Origin: Rhodococcoides kroppenstedtii | GTDB lineage: Bacteria > Actinomycetota > Actinomycetes > Mycobacteriales > Mycobacteriaceae | Length of the DNA: 64,000 nt | Direction: 5' to 3' | NCBI RefSeq assembly: GCF_900111805.1 | Contig: NZ_FOJN01000007.1 | Coordinates: 62,001-126,000 of the forward strand | In this document: piece after piece, positions 48,189-57,393 of the stretch | How the letters are laid out: the number at the start of each line of letters is the position of its first letter | Position numbering within the stretch: the stretch's first letter is position 1 | Notes under the pieces: model-generated | Database searches by the model: none | Told to the model about the DNA's origin: nothing | The model's input: only the letters and a program-made list of their open reading frames with translations | Made by a program: the position numbers and the translations under genes

Positions 48189-51100
48189 GCGTGTCGGAGG
48201 CGACGGCACGCCACCGTGCCGCCGCCTCCGCATCGCCCTGCCGGTCCGCGACCTCCGCCAGCGCCGCGGCCACCGGTCCCGCGTACAGCGACCCCGAGTC
48301 CAGCCCCGCCACCGCATCGGCGAACGGCTGCAGCTGGTCCGCGGTCTCGGCCATGACGACCGAGTCCCCCAGTCGGGCAGCAGCTCTCGCCCGGAAGGTC
48401 GTCATCGCCAGCCAGTAGTAGTTGCGCGGATACGGCGCCGCGGTGCGCCACTGCGCCCGCGCCCGGTCCTCCTCGCCCGCATCGAGCAGCGCGACGACGT
48501 ACACGAACCGAACCGATTGCGGTCGAACCGATTCGATGGCCGCCAGTTCGTCCACCATCTCGCCGAGGTCACCGATCGCCACGCCGTGGCCGATGCGGCC
48601 CAGCGTGGCGATCCATTCGGCGGACGCCGCCCCTTGGGCGCGCAGCGTCTCCGTGACGACGTCGTACCGGGCCCGTGCCTCGTCGTAGCGTCCGGCGAGG
48701 ACGTCCACCAGCGCGTCGTAGACGGCCAGCACCCCCAGCATCTGGGCCAACTGGTGGCCGGCGGCCCGTGCGGTCGCCGCTTCCGCGGCCGACCTCGCCC
48801 CGCGCAGATCGACGGCCGCGGCCGCGGCGAGGAAGCGCTGGTAGTGCGCCACGGCGGCGAAACCGTCGTCGCCGATCGCGGCGGCGGCACCGGCGAGTTC
48901 GTCGGCATTGGCCACCCGTTCGTCGACGTGGTCCGGGCCGAAGGCGATGTAGCCGAACGCCGTACACGCCCGCGCCAGCACCGCCGGATCGTCGGACTCG
49001 CGAGCCCACCGCCGGGCCGACACCGCCGCGTCGTCGGCCTCGCGGTCGGCCGACGCATCACCGAAGGTGCCCTCCAGTTCGAAGGCCAGGGCGGACGCGA
49101 CGAGGGCCCGGTGCGCGGGCGTCGGCAGCTCCGACGCGGCCAACCGCCGCAGCGGGTCGACGATCGCCGTGTCGATCTCGACGGAGGTGCGGATCGTCCA
49201 GATGACCGGCGCCGTCCACGACGTCGCGGCGCGGAAGAGGGCGTCGTCGTCCCCGGCGGCCTCGGCGAGCGAGACGGCTTGCCGACGCGCCTCCCGTGCG
49301 GCGACGACATCGCCGAGCCGGGCCAGCGTGCCCACGCGACCGACGAGCACGTCGAGCAGGTCGGTGGCGTCGCTCTCGCGCAGCCACCGTTCCGCGGCCG
49401 CCCACAGGCCGTCCGCGTCGCGAAAACCGAACTGCCGCTCGGCCTCACGTGCGCCGCGGATCAGGAACGGGACGGACTCGGCAGTGTCGGCGTGCACAGC
49501 GTGGTGCGCCAGCGCGGCGGTGTCGTCCGGTGCGAGGTCGGCGAGGACGCTCAGCGCGGCGCGGTGCGCCCGTGCCCGCCGAAGCCGGGGAACGCTGTCG
49601 TACACCACCTCGCGAACCAGATCGTGCGTGAAACCGACCCGGTCCGAAGAGGTCTCGGTGAGCACGCCGGTGAGGACGGCGGGCTCCAGCGCGTCGAGCA
49701 GGTCGTCCTCCGATTCACCCACGGTGGCGGCGAGCACCGTCAGATCCGCTTCCCTGCCCAGGATCGCGGCACGGCGCAGGACCACCGCGGTGCGGTCGGG
49801 AAGGCGGTCGAGTCGGCGGCGGATCACGTCACGCACGCTCGGCGGAACCGAGCTCGACAGCGCCGCAGTGCCCTCGGAGCGAATCAGTCCGGCGAACTCA
49901 CGGACGTACAACGGATTTCCGGCGGTCCGGGCATGCAGTCGGCTCAGAACCTCCTCGTCGAGGTCGGGGCTTCCGGCGCGAGCTGCGATGGCCGCCACCC
50001 CGGCCCGGTCCACACCCCTCAGGTGGACGGTCGTCCCGGGCACCGAGGCGAGCGCGGCTCGGGCGGCCATCAGATCGACGGTCGCCTCGTCGGGACGGTA
50101 GGTCGCGGCCACCACCAGCGCGCCGACCGCCGTTCCGCAGACCTGACGCAACACCTGGAGCGTGGGCTCGTCGGCTCGGTGGACGTCGTCGAGAATCACG
50201 AGAACCGGTGTGGTGGAGCAGGAGCGGCACACCGACTCGGCGACCGCGAAGGGGGCGACGGACGCGGGCGGGGTGACCCCGAGCGCACGCAGGATCTCGA
50301 TCCAGGGCCACGCCGGCGGTGCGCCGTCCACCTCGGGGCACCGCCCCCGGGCGGTCCGCCAGCCGCGGGCGGTCAGGCGATCCGCGACGTCGCGCGTCGT
50401 CGTGGTCTTGCCGGCTCCGGCGTCTCCGACGATCCACACCAGGTGTGGGGAGGTGGTCGCAACGGCCGCGTCCGCGGTTGCGAGGACGTCGTCGGTCTCG
50501 GGGCGGGCGACGACGGTGGGCGCGACCGGCTCGGGGGGCTCGGCTGGTTCGGGAGGCACAGTGTGCGCCGGGCGCGTCACCGGCGATACGACGACGGGAG
50601 CGCCGTGGGTACGGACTTCGTGTTCGACGGCGCGCAACTCCGGCGAGGGGTCGACGCCGAGTTCGTCGGCCAGATACCGCCGGATGCGCCGGAGCTCGTC
50701 GAGCGCCTCGGCCTGGCGGCCGGCGCGATACAGCGCGAGTGCCAGGAGTCCCGACGCCCGTTCGCGCGCCGGCCGCATGCGGACGAGCGCGGTGAGATCG
50801 CCGATCGCACGGTCCGCTCGCCCGTCCGCGAGGAGCATATGTGCCCGCAGTTCCACGGCGTGGTCGTGCAGGTCGCGCAGGCGATCCGACTCGGCGTGGC
50901 CCCAGTGCGTGTCGACGAATTCGGGATAGGCCTCGCCCGACCAGTCGTCGAGAAGCGTGTCGAGGGCGTCGATCGCGTCGGCGTCCCCGCGGGCGGCGCG
51001 GCGAACGACGTCCTCCGCGGCCCGTGCGTCGAGGGCGTCGGCGGGCAGCGCGAGGGCGTACCCCGGTGCCCGGGAGACGAGGACGGTGGCTGGAGTCCGC

Positions 51101-51363
51101 GGCGCTCGGTTCGGCTCGAGCAGCCTGCGCAGGTTGGACACGTGCACCTGCAGGGCGGCCAACGCCTTCGGTGGGGGGTTGCCGGCCCACAGGTCGTCGA
51201 CGAGCAGGTCGGTCGACACCACGCGGCCGCCGGCGGACGCGAGCCGGGCCAGCGCGGCGCGCTGGCCGCGCCCGCCGAGGTTCACGGCGCGGCCGTCGAC
51301 CGCCGCGGTGAGCGGTCCGAGCACGCTCACCGTCACTCGAGGTGGTGTGGGTCGGTCGTTCAT
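48151..51363 (-). CDS. SARP/AfsR-type regulator: winged helix, BTAD, P-loop ATPase, TPR-like region
   Basis: A 1070-residue multidomain activator. Residues 10-105 form an OmpR-like winged helix (VSVLGPLTAAVDG, ALQVHVSNLRRLLEP, SRAPGYALAL), and 115-255 the BTAD helical repeats. After a Pro-rich linker comes an STAND-type ATPase: GDAGAGKT (313-320), LVILDDVHRAD as Walker B, and NPLYVREFAGL. The remaining 500 residues are Ala-rich helical repeats of TPR type. There is no C-terminal LuxR helix-turn-helix, so DNA binding is through the N-terminus. It is divergent from the P450 gene with 117 bases between starts, which makes the P450 a candidate target. Confidence 0.88.
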   Translation of the reverse strand: MNDRPTPPRVTVSVLGPLTAAVDGRAVNLGGRGQRAALARLASAGGRVVSTDLLVDDLWAGNPPPKALAALQVHVSNLRRLLEPNRAPRTPATVLVSRAPGYALALPADALDARAAEDVVRRAARGDADAIDALDTLLDDWSGEAYPEFVDTHWGHAESDRLRDLHDHAVELRAHMLLADGRADRAIGDLTALVRMRPARERASGLLALALYRAGRQAEALDELRRIRRYLADELGVDPSPELRAVEHEVRTHGAPVVVSPVTRPAHTVPPEPAEPPEPVAPTVVARPETDDVLATADAAVATTSPHLVWIVGDAGAGKTTTTRDVADRLTARGWRTARGRCPEVDGAPPAWPWIEILRALGVTPPASVAPFAVAESVCRSCSTTPVLVILDDVHRADEPTLQVLRQVCGTAVGALVVAATYRPDEATVDLMAARAALASVPGTTVHLRGVDRAGVAAIAARAGSPDLDEEVLSRLHARTAGNPLYVREFAGLIRSEGTAALSSSVPPSVRDVIRRRLDRLPDRTAVVLRRAAILGREADLTVLAATVGESEDDLLDALEPAVLTGVLTETSSDRVGFTHDLVREVVYDSVPRLRRARAHRAALSVLADLAPDDTAALAHHAVHADTAESVPFLIRGAREAERQFGFRDADGLWAAAERWLRESDATDLLDVLVGRVGTLARLGDVVAAREARRQAVSLAEAAGDDDALFRAATSWTAPVIWTIRTSVEIDTAIVDPLRRLAASELPTPAHRALVASALAFELEGTFGDASADREADDAAVSARRWARESDDPAVLARACTAFGYIAFGPDHVDERVANADELAGAAAAIGDDGFAAVAHYQRFLAAAAAVDLRGARSAAEAATARAAGHQLAQMLGVLAVYDALVDVLAGRYDEARARYDVVTETLRAQGAASAEWIATLGRIGHGVAIGDLGEMVDELAAIESVRPQSVRFVYVVALLDAGEEDRARAQWRTAAPYPRNYYWLAMTTFRARAAARLGDSVVMAETADQLQPFADAVAGLDSGSLYAGPVAAALAEVADRQGDAEAAARWRAVASDTLRRVREQLDASE

Positions 51364-51445
51364 GGCACCGGTCAGCGTAAGGGCTGTGCTGGTCCGGAGT
51401 CGTCCGATTCGGCCTTGACGACCCGTCGCGGTGTGACGCACACTA

Positions 51446-51471
51446 AATCTGACAGATTGCCCTGTCAGATT
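51446..51471. promoter_or_regulatory. Operator-like inverted repeat AATCTGACAG-N6-CTGTCAGATT before the P450 gene
   Basis: Perfect 10-bp arms with a 6-base centre end 9 bases before the P450 ATG and abut its GGAG ribosome-binding site. The form is typical of TetR-family operators, not of SARP direct repeats. A TTGACG at 51415-51420 may be the -35 of the promoter that it would block. Confidence 0.7.
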
Positions 51472-51480
51472 GGAGCCGAC

Positions 51481-52863
51481 ATGGCCCACGCCCTCGCCGC
51501 CCCACCCGTCGACAGCGGTCTGCGCCCCGTCCCCGGCGCTCGCTCCATTCCCTGGATCGGTGAGACGCTGCGCTACATCCGCGACCCGCTCGCCCTCTGG
51601 AGTGCGCAGTACGAGGCGTACGGCCCGGTCTCGTGGTCCGTCATGGCCGGGCGACGGGTGGTCACCGTGCTCGGGGCCGACGGCTGCGAGCAGGTCCTCA
51701 CCAACCGCGACAAGGCCCTCGGCAACAAGGACGCGTGGCGGCCGCTGATCGGCCCCTTCTTCGACGGCGGCCTCATGCTCATGGACGCCGGCGAGCACCG
51801 GACAAACCGTCGACTGCTGCAGCAGGCGTTCAGCAAGGAGCGTCTGGCGGACTACACCGCGACGATGCATCCGCTGATCGAGCGCGGGGTGCGAGAGTGG
51901 CAGCCCAGCACCGATTTTCGGGTCTATCCCGCCACCAAGAACCTGACGCTGGGCCTGGCGACCGAGGTGTTCATGGGCGGCGTCGATCCCGACGACGATC
52001 GTCTACCCCGGGTGAACGCCGCCTTCGTCGACTGTGTGCAGGCGGCGACGGCGCTCGTGCGAGCGAACGTCCCCGGTGGGCGGTGGCGTCGCGGGCTCCG
52101 GGGTCGGCGCTACCTCGAATCGTTTCTGCGCGACTACCTTCCGCGACGACGGGCGGGTTCGGGCACGGACCTGTTCTCCGTGCTGGCGCGGCTCGAGGAC
52201 GAGCACGGCACCCGGTTCTCCGACGACGCGATCGTCGACCACATGGTCTTCTTGCTCATGGCCGCGCACGACACGTCCACCATCACCGTCTCGACGATGG
52301 TCGATCAGCTGGGGCGCCATCCGGAGTGGCAGGAGCGGTGCCGACAGCAGTCGCTCGCCGTGGGAGACGACGTCACCGACCCCGAGGTGCGTGCGCAGCT
52401 CACCGATCTCGCGGCGGTCATGAAGGAGTCGCTGCGAATCCTGGCGCCGCTGCCCACGATGGTGCGATGGACGCTGCGGGACACCGAGATCCAGGGGCAC
52501 TTCGTCCCGGCGGACACCATGGTGGCCGCCACTCCCCACTGGACCCATCACGACGCGACGTGGTGGCCGGACCCCGAACGGTGGGACCCGTCGCGGTTCG
52601 ACGGCCGCCCGTTGCCGCACAAGTACGCCTGGCAGCCGTTCGGCGGCGGCGTGCACACGTGCCTCGGTCAGTTCTTCTCGCAGATCGAGATCGTGATGGT
52701 CCTGCACCACCTGCTGCGCACCTTCACCTGGACGGTGCCGAACCCGTCGGCCACGCCCATCGACTTCACCTCGCTGCCGTACCCGCGGGACGGACAGCCG
52801 ATCGATCTGCGTCGGCTGGGGCGATTCTCCGACCGCGCTGACCCTGGCGGTCCCTCGGCGTAG
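51481..52863 (+). CDS. Cytochrome P450
   Basis: A 460-residue P450. The I-helix oxygen-binding segment reads AAHDTST (261-267). The K-helix ExxR is Glu316-Arg319, and the heme loop is FGGGVHTCLG with Cys394 as the thiolate ligand. The N-terminus is soluble (PVPGARSIPWIGETLRYI), so it is a bacterial class I enzyme needing a separate ferredoxin and reductase, none of which is nearby. The ligand is not readable; the arrangement resembles sterol- or fatty-acid-type P450s (CYP51/CYP110-like). An alpha/beta-hydrolase gene follows after 37 bases. Confidence 0.93.
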   Translation: MAHALAAPPVDSGLRPVPGARSIPWIGETLRYIRDPLALWSAQYEAYGPVSWSVMAGRRVVTVLGADGCEQVLTNRDKALGNKDAWRPLIGPFFDGGLMLMDAGEHRTNRRLLQQAFSKERLADYTATMHPLIERGVREWQPSTDFRVYPATKNLTLGLATEVFMGGVDPDDDRLPRVNAAFVDCVQAATALVRANVPGGRWRRGLRGRRYLESFLRDYLPRRRAGSGTDLFSVLARLEDEHGTRFSDDAIVDHMVFLLMAAHDTSTITVSTMVDQLGRHPEWQERCRQQSLAVGDDVTDPEVRAQLTDLAAVMKESLRILAPLPTMVRWTLRDTEIQGHFVPADTMVAATPHWTHHDATWWPDPERWDPSRFDGRPLPHKYAWQPFGGGVHTCLGQFFSQIEIVMVLHHLLRTFTWTVPNPSATPIDFTSLPYPRDGQPIDLRRLGRFSDRADPGGPSA

Positions 52864-52900
52864 ATTCCCCGGCATCGGATCGCACGACCGAGGGGGATGC

Positions 52901-53734
52901 ATGCCGCGGATCGACTTGCCGGCCGGGCCCGTCGACTACACCGACACCGGCGGCGACGGCCCGGTGCTGGTCTTCGCGCACGGGCTGCTCATGAACGAGA
53001 CCCTCTGGCGCTCGGTGATTCCGCTGCTGCAGCGCGACTACCGCTGCATCGCGCCGACGTTGCCGCTGGGGGCGCACCGCACCCCGATGAGACCCGACGC
53101 CGATCTGTCGCAGCTCGGCGTCGCCCGGATCCTGGCCGACGTCCTCGACGCGTTGGATCTCACCGACGCGACGGTGATCCTCAACGATTGGGGTGGCGGG
53201 CAGTTCCTGGTGTCCGACGGCCGAGCCGACCGGGTGGGACGCCTGGTGCTCGCGTCGTGCGAGGCGTTCGACAACTTCCCCCCGCGGCCCGCTCGCCCGG
53301 CCGTGGCCTTGTGTCGCGTTCCGGGCGGCACGCGTCTGTTCCTCGGATTGTTGGGCACGCGGGTCGTCCGCCACGACAAGCGGGCCTGGGGTGGGCTGAG
53401 CAAAGCCGGGATCCCCGACGGGGTGCTCGACGACTGGTTCGCCCCGGCCACTCGCAGCGCGGACATCAGGCGTGACCTCAGGAAGTTCTGCGTCGGCACC
53501 CCGACCCGCTCGACCCTGCTCGAGTGGGCGTCCCGGTTGTCGACGTTCGATCGCCCCGTCCTCGTCGTCTGGGCGACCGAGGACCGCATGATGCCGCTGT
53601 CCCACGCACGACGGTTGGAGCAGGTGTTCCCGAACGCCCGGCGGGTGCAGATCGACGATTCGTGGACGTTGCTCCCGGTGGATCAGCCGCACCGCTTCGC
53701 GGCCGCGCTGCGGGACTTCGTCCCCCTCGCGTAG
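52901..53734 (+). CDS. Alpha/beta hydrolase with Asp nucleophile (dehalogenase/epoxide-hydrolase-like)
   Basis: A 277-residue alpha/beta hydrolase. The oxyanion-side HG is in VFAHGLLMNETLW (26-28), and the nucleophile elbow is LNDWGGGQ with Asp96, as in haloalkane dehalogenases and epoxide hydrolases rather than serine esterases. The acid region is VVWATEDRMMP. The place where the catalytic His is usual reads DSWTLLPVDQPHRF, so the His is displaced or absent. It has a good ribosome-binding site (GAGGGGG) and is probably co-transcribed with the P450. It might open an epoxide made by that enzyme (inference). Confidence 0.8.
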   Translation: MPRIDLPAGPVDYTDTGGDGPVLVFAHGLLMNETLWRSVIPLLQRDYRCIAPTLPLGAHRTPMRPDADLSQLGVARILADVLDALDLTDATVILNDWGGGQFLVSDGRADRVGRLVLASCEAFDNFPPRPARPAVALCRVPGGTRLFLGLLGTRVVRHDKRAWGGLSKAGIPDGVLDDWFAPATRSADIRRDLRKFCVGTPTRSTLLEWASRLSTFDRPVLVVWATEDRMMPLSHARRLEQVFPNARRVQIDDSWTLLPVDQPHRFAAALRDFVPLA

Positions 53735-54171
53735 GCCTCGGGACCGGACCGGCAGGACCAGGCCGGCAGCGTTGTGAAGCCCCGACGCGCGGCGACCGTC
53801 GCGCCGACGGTGTGGACCGCGAGCACCGCACCCCACGGCCCGAGCACCCAGACCGGCCACGGGTAGTGGAACTCGCCCGACGACAGGCAGATCGCGAGGT
53901 AGACGGTCAGGCAGATCGTGTTCACCAGCGCCCAGTGCGCCCACGCGGCGGCGAGGACCGTGCGCACGCGGACCGGTCGCGGCGGCGCCGGCGGCAGGTC
54001 GCGCAGCAGGGCGTCGAGGTCGCCGCGATCCGTCGCGGCGACGGCAGCGGCCGAGCGGCGGTCGAACTCGTCGAGGGTGAGCCGTCCGTCGCCGACGGCA
54101 GCGGCCAGGGTGTCGAGGGTTCGGCCGATCCGGGCGCCCAGGGGCGTCGGGGAGGGCAGCGTTCCGGTCAT
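53683..54171 (-). CDS. DUF1707 / 2TM-domain membrane protein
   Basis: A 162-residue protein. Residues of about 10-60 match a DUF1707-like domain (RIGRTLDTLAAAVGDGRLTLDEFDRRSAAAVAATDRGDLDALLRDLP split into short helices), followed by a 2TM module (NTICLTVYLAICLSS, PWPVWVLGPWGAVLAVHTVGATV). The start at 54171 excludes upstream sequence that holds the palindromes. It is divergent from the padR gene and probably repressed by it. The 3' end overlaps the convergent hydrolase gene by 52 bases. Confidence 0.75.
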   Translation of the reverse strand: MTGTLPSPTPLGARIGRTLDTLAAAVGDGRLTLDEFDRRSAAAVAATDRGDLDALLRDLPPAPPRPVRVRTVLAAAWAHWALVNTICLTVYLAICLSSGEFHYPWPVWVLGPWGAVLAVHTVGATVAARRGFTTLPAWSCRSGPEAYARGTKSRSAAAKRCG

Positions 54172-54191
54172 CGGGCACCTCGTTCCGGGAG

Positions 54192-54210
54192 ACCGTCCAC
54201 TGTGGACGGT
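54192..54210. promoter_or_regulatory. PadR operator candidate 1: perfect 19-bp palindrome
   Basis: ACCGTCCAC-T-GTGGACGGT sits 20 bases upstream of the DUF1707 start, on the promoter side. Confidence 0.8.
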
Positions 54211-54224
54211 GAGACCCAGCCTGC

Positions 54225-54243
54225 ACCGTCCACAGTGGACTGT
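54225..54243. promoter_or_regulatory. PadR operator candidate 2: near-perfect copy
   Basis: ACCGTCCAC-A-GTGGACTGT has one mismatch to perfect symmetry. It is centred 33 bp (three helical turns) from the first copy and 14 bases before the padR start. Confidence 0.8.
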
Positions 54244-54257
54244 CAAGATGTGCGACG

Positions 54258-54797
54258 ATGGCCGGCATGGCCGACCCAGCCCCGCTCGATCCCACCGCGG
54301 CGCCGCCGCTGAATCCCACCGCGGCGTCGTTGCTCGGCTTCCTCCACCACGGGCCCCGGTCGGGGTGGGACCTGACGGTGAGCGCGCAGGAATGCATCGG
54401 CGGCTTCTGGTCCGTCACCCGATCGCAGGTCTACCGCGAACTCGCCGGCCTCGCTCGGGCGGGCCTGGTGCGAGAACTGCCCACCGAGGCGCGGGAGCGC
54501 AAACCGTACGAGCTCACCGACGCCGGCCGGGACGCGTTCGCTCGGTGGATCGCCGAGCTGCCGGGACCGGAGGTCATCCGCCACCCGCTGCTGCTGTTCC
54601 TGTCCTTCGGCGACCACGTGCCGTCGGCTCGGCTGACCGAGGCGATCGAGCAGCACCGCACCGCCCACCGGGAGAACCTGGCGCGCTACCGGGCGTCGGT
54701 CGAGCTCGTCACCGACCCCTTCGCGGCTGCGACGCTCGACTTCGGCATCGCCTACGAGGAGATGGTGCTCGCCTGGCTCGACAGGTTGCCCTGGTAG
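54258..54797 (+). CDS. PadR-family transcriptional repressor
   Basis: A 179-residue PadR regulator. The winged helix contains SLLGFLHHGPRSGWDLTVSAQ, SRSQVYREL-type recognition (TRSQVYRELAGLARAGLV) and the wing ERKPYELTDAGRDAFARW. A C-terminal dimerisation helix follows ([29 protein letters not shown]). ATG at 54258 is taken; ATG at 54267 is an alternative. Twin palindromes in front of it indicate autoregulation and control of the divergent DUF1707 gene. Its 3' end overlaps the thioesterase gene by 46 bases. Confidence 0.88.
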   Translation: MAGMADPAPLDPTAAPPLNPTAASLLGFLHHGPRSGWDLTVSAQECIGGFWSVTRSQVYRELAGLARAGLVRELPTEARERKPYELTDAGRDAFARWIAELPGPEVIRHPLLLFLSFGDHVPSARLTEAIEQHRTAHRENLARYRASVELVTDPFAAATLDFGIAYEEMVLAWLDRLPW

Positions 54798-55612
54798 GCG
54801 AGGACACGCGCGATGGTGCGCACCGTGCCGTCGACCAGGAACCACACCGTGATCGCCTCGGCGTCCCCGTCGCGGTGTCGACGGTGCCGCAGCGTGATCG
54901 TGTCCCCCGCGACGATGGGGCCGAGGTACTCGATGACGGCGCGGTGCGGCCCGCCGGTGATCGTGGCGACGTCCGGTGACGCCGCGAGCACGTCCTCGAC
55001 GGCCTGCCAGTACACGGCGTTGTTGACGTGATCGAACGCGTCGAGATCCGTCGCGCGCAGCACGAACGTCCGGTCGTCGGCGGACGGTTCCGGCGCCGCG
55101 TCGCGCATCCACTGCTTCCAGCGCAGCCGGTGCTCGTCCGTCGTGCGCGACAGCAGAGCGATGCCCTCGTCGGAGATGCGAGTGGGCATGCCCGAGGTGA
55201 TGGACACCGAGATCCAGAACCCCTCGGTGCGGATGAGTGCGCCCTTGTCACCGGTGATGTCGACGCGCATGTTCGACCACCGCGTCGAGAGCCCGGAACA
55301 CCAGCGGCGCAATGTCACTCGCTCCGGCCACACCGACGGGCGCACCACGTCGATCACCGTGCGACGGACGATCCAGAACGGGTCGGTGTCGCCCAGACCG
55401 GACGCGTCGAGGTTGTCGGAGCCGATGTCCTGGAGGTACCGCGCCACCGAGTCGTATCGCAGTCGGTTGGCCGTGTCGACGTCCCCGGCGCGCACGGGCC
55501 ACCCCGTCTCGAACCCCTCGCCCGACGGCGGCTGCGGGGCCAGCTCGTAGGTGGCGGCGAGCGATGCGGCGGCGTCGGGTGCTGCGGCGGACTCGGGAGA
55601 CGCGGCGCTCAC
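54752..55612 (-). CDS. Acyl-ACP thioesterase-like hotdog-fold protein
   Basis: A 286-residue protein with two hotdog modules. The first has [24 protein letters not shown], and the second [27 protein letters not shown], the DxxxHVNNxxY motif of acyl-ACP and 4-hydroxybenzoyl-CoA thioesterases. [18 protein letters not shown] fits the acyl-ACP thioesterase family. It should release fatty acids from carrier protein or CoA. GTG at 55612 overlaps the aroQ stop, coupling it to a shikimate-pathway gene. Confidence 0.82.
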   Translation of the reverse strand: MSAASPESAAAPDAAASLAATYELAPQPPSGEGFETGWPVRAGDVDTANRLRYDSVARYLQDIGSDNLDASGLGDTDPFWIVRRTVIDVVRPSVWPERVTLRRWCSGLSTRWSNMRVDITGDKGALIRTEGFWISVSITSGMPTRISDEGIALLSRTTDEHRLRWKQWMRDAAPEPSADDRTFVLRATDLDAFDHVNNAVYWQAVEDVLAASPDVATITGGPHRAVIEYLGPIVAGDTITLRHRRHRDGDAEAITVWFLVDGTVRTIARVLAYQGNLSSQASTISS

Positions 55613-56094
55613 GCGGCGTCTCCGTGCGGACGCTCACCGGTGTGGAGGTGCCGGCACAGCTCCTCGACGGCGTAGGCGTACCCGCGGATGCCGCAGCCGG
55701 CGATCACCGACGTCGCGATCGGCGAGACGAAGCTGTGGTGCCGGAACTCCTCGCGCGCGTGGACGTTCGAGATGTGCACCTCGATCACGGGAACCTCCGG
55801 AATCACCAGCGCGTCCCGCAACGCCACCGACGTGTGGGTGAGCCCGCCCGGGTTGATCACGATGCCCCCGGCGGTCCCGCGCGCGCCGTGGATCCAATCG
55901 ATGAGCTCGCCCTCGTGGTTGGACTGCGCCGATTCGACGACCACCCCGTGCGGTTCGGCGGTGCGTCGACACAGCGTCACGACGTCCGCGAGCGTGTCCG
56001 ATCCGTAGACCTCGGGCTGGCGCGTACCCAGCATGTTCAGGTTGGGGCCGTTGAGCACCAGGATCGTGCGGGGGAGCCGCGCACCGTCGGTCAT
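55609..56094 (-). CDS. aroQ: Type II 3-dehydroquinate dehydratase
   Basis: A 161-residue dodecameric-type enzyme converting 3-dehydroquinate to 3-dehydroshikimate in aromatic amino acid synthesis. It shows [20 protein letters not shown] (Arg25 on the lid and the catalytic Tyr30), [30 protein letters not shown] and [17 protein letters not shown] (His107). ATG at 56094 is the natural start; an upstream ATG at 56136 would add residues that the family lacks. No other shikimate gene is nearby. Confidence 0.95.
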   Translation of the reverse strand: MTDGARLPRTILVLNGPNLNMLGTRQPEVYGSDTLADVVTLCRRTAEPHGVVVESAQSNHEGELIDWIHGARGTAGGIVINPGGLTHTSVALRDALVIPEVPVIEVHISNVHAREEFRHHSFVSPIATSVIAGCGIRGYAYAVEELCRHLHTGERPHGDAA

Positions 56095-56126
56095 GGGGCC
56101 GAACTCTACCCGGGACACTGAGCGGC

Positions 56127-57393
56127 ATGCGTGCATGGATCGTCTGGGGAACCGGTGTCCTCGCCTATGCCGTGGGGGTGTTGCACCGAACGTCGTTCGG
56201 GGTGTCCGGACTCGATGCCGCGGACCGCTTCTCCGCCGGCCCGTCCCTGCTCTCGTCGTTCGTCGTCCTGCAGGTGGTGGTGTACGCCTCGATGCAGATC
56301 CCGGCCGGCGTGCTGCTCGATCGCGTCGGGTCGCGCGCGATGATCGTCGCCGGCGCTCTGATCATGGCGACCGGTCAACTGGGCCCTCGCCCTCACCGAA
56401 TCCCTGCCCGTCGCCGTCGCGGCGCGGGCGGTGGTCGGGGTGGGTGACGCCGTCACCTTCATCTCGGTGCTGCGCCTGGTGCCGCAGTGGTTCGGCCCGC
56501 GGCAGGTGCCCGTCGTCTCGCAGCTCACGGGCATTCTCGGTCAGTTCGGCCAGGTGCTCTCGGCGGTGCCCTTCGTCCTCGTGCTCCACGACGTCGGATG
56601 GACCGCCGCGTACGGTGCGGCGTCGGCGAGCGGGGTGCTCGTCGCGGTCGCCGTGTTCGCCGTGGTCTCGAACGCTCCCGAGGGCGCGCAGGTCACCGGA
56701 CCGCGGGTGACGTTCGGGGACACGATGGCCTCGATCCGCACGGTCTGGTCCCGCCCGGGCACCCGCCTGGGCTTCTTCTCCCACATGGGCACCCAGTTCT
56801 CCATCACGATCTTCGCCCTCATGTGGGGCGTGCCGTTCCTGACCTCGGCGCAGGGGCTGTCCTCGGCGACGGCCGGTGCGCTGCTCACCGTGTCGGTGGT
56901 GTCGGCCATCGTCGCGGGCATCGTGGTGGGGATGCTCAGCGGCCGCTATCCGATGCGGCGGTCCTGGATGGTGTTGGCGATCATGGCCTCGAACGCCGTG
57001 ATGTGGGGCATCGTGCTCGCGCTGCCCGGACCGGCGCCGCTGTGGCTGCTGGTCCTGCTGATCGTGGTGATCTCCGTCGGCGGTCCGGGCTCGGCCATCG
57101 GGTTCGACTACGCCCGCACCTTCAACCCGTCCGTCGCCCTGGGCACCGCCCAGGGCATGGTCAACATCGGCGGCTTCCTCGCGTCGTTGCTCGTCATGCA
57201 GGCCATGGGCGCGATCCTGAATGCGTTCGGCGGCTACAGCGTCGACGCGTTCCGGGTGGCGTGGTCGACCCAGTACGTCGTGTGGATCGTCGCCGCGACG
57301 GGCGTGGTGATCTGCCGACGCAAGGCGCGTCGCGAGTCGGGTGTCCGGCCCCGGACCCTGCGGGAGGTCAGGGCACGGATGCGGGGGCACTAG
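56127..57393 (+). pseudogene. MFS transporter with one frameshift near 56381-56383
   Basis: The N-terminal part ([41 protein letters not shown]) runs to ATGQL. The protein then continues in the next frame (LALTESLPVAVAARAVVGVGDAVTF, SVLRLVPQWFGPRQVP) to the stop at 57393. Removing one G from GGG at 56381-56383 restores one 12-TM protein of about 420 residues. This is an insertion, opposite in sign to the other frame breaks here. The family resembles anion/metabolite MFS transporters. It is divergent from aroQ. Confidence 0.78.

Noticed and set aside
48169..51480. A long + strand frame running through the SARP gene into the P450
   Set aside because: The frame is open only by composition. P450 family sequence starts at 51481, after a ribosome-binding site.
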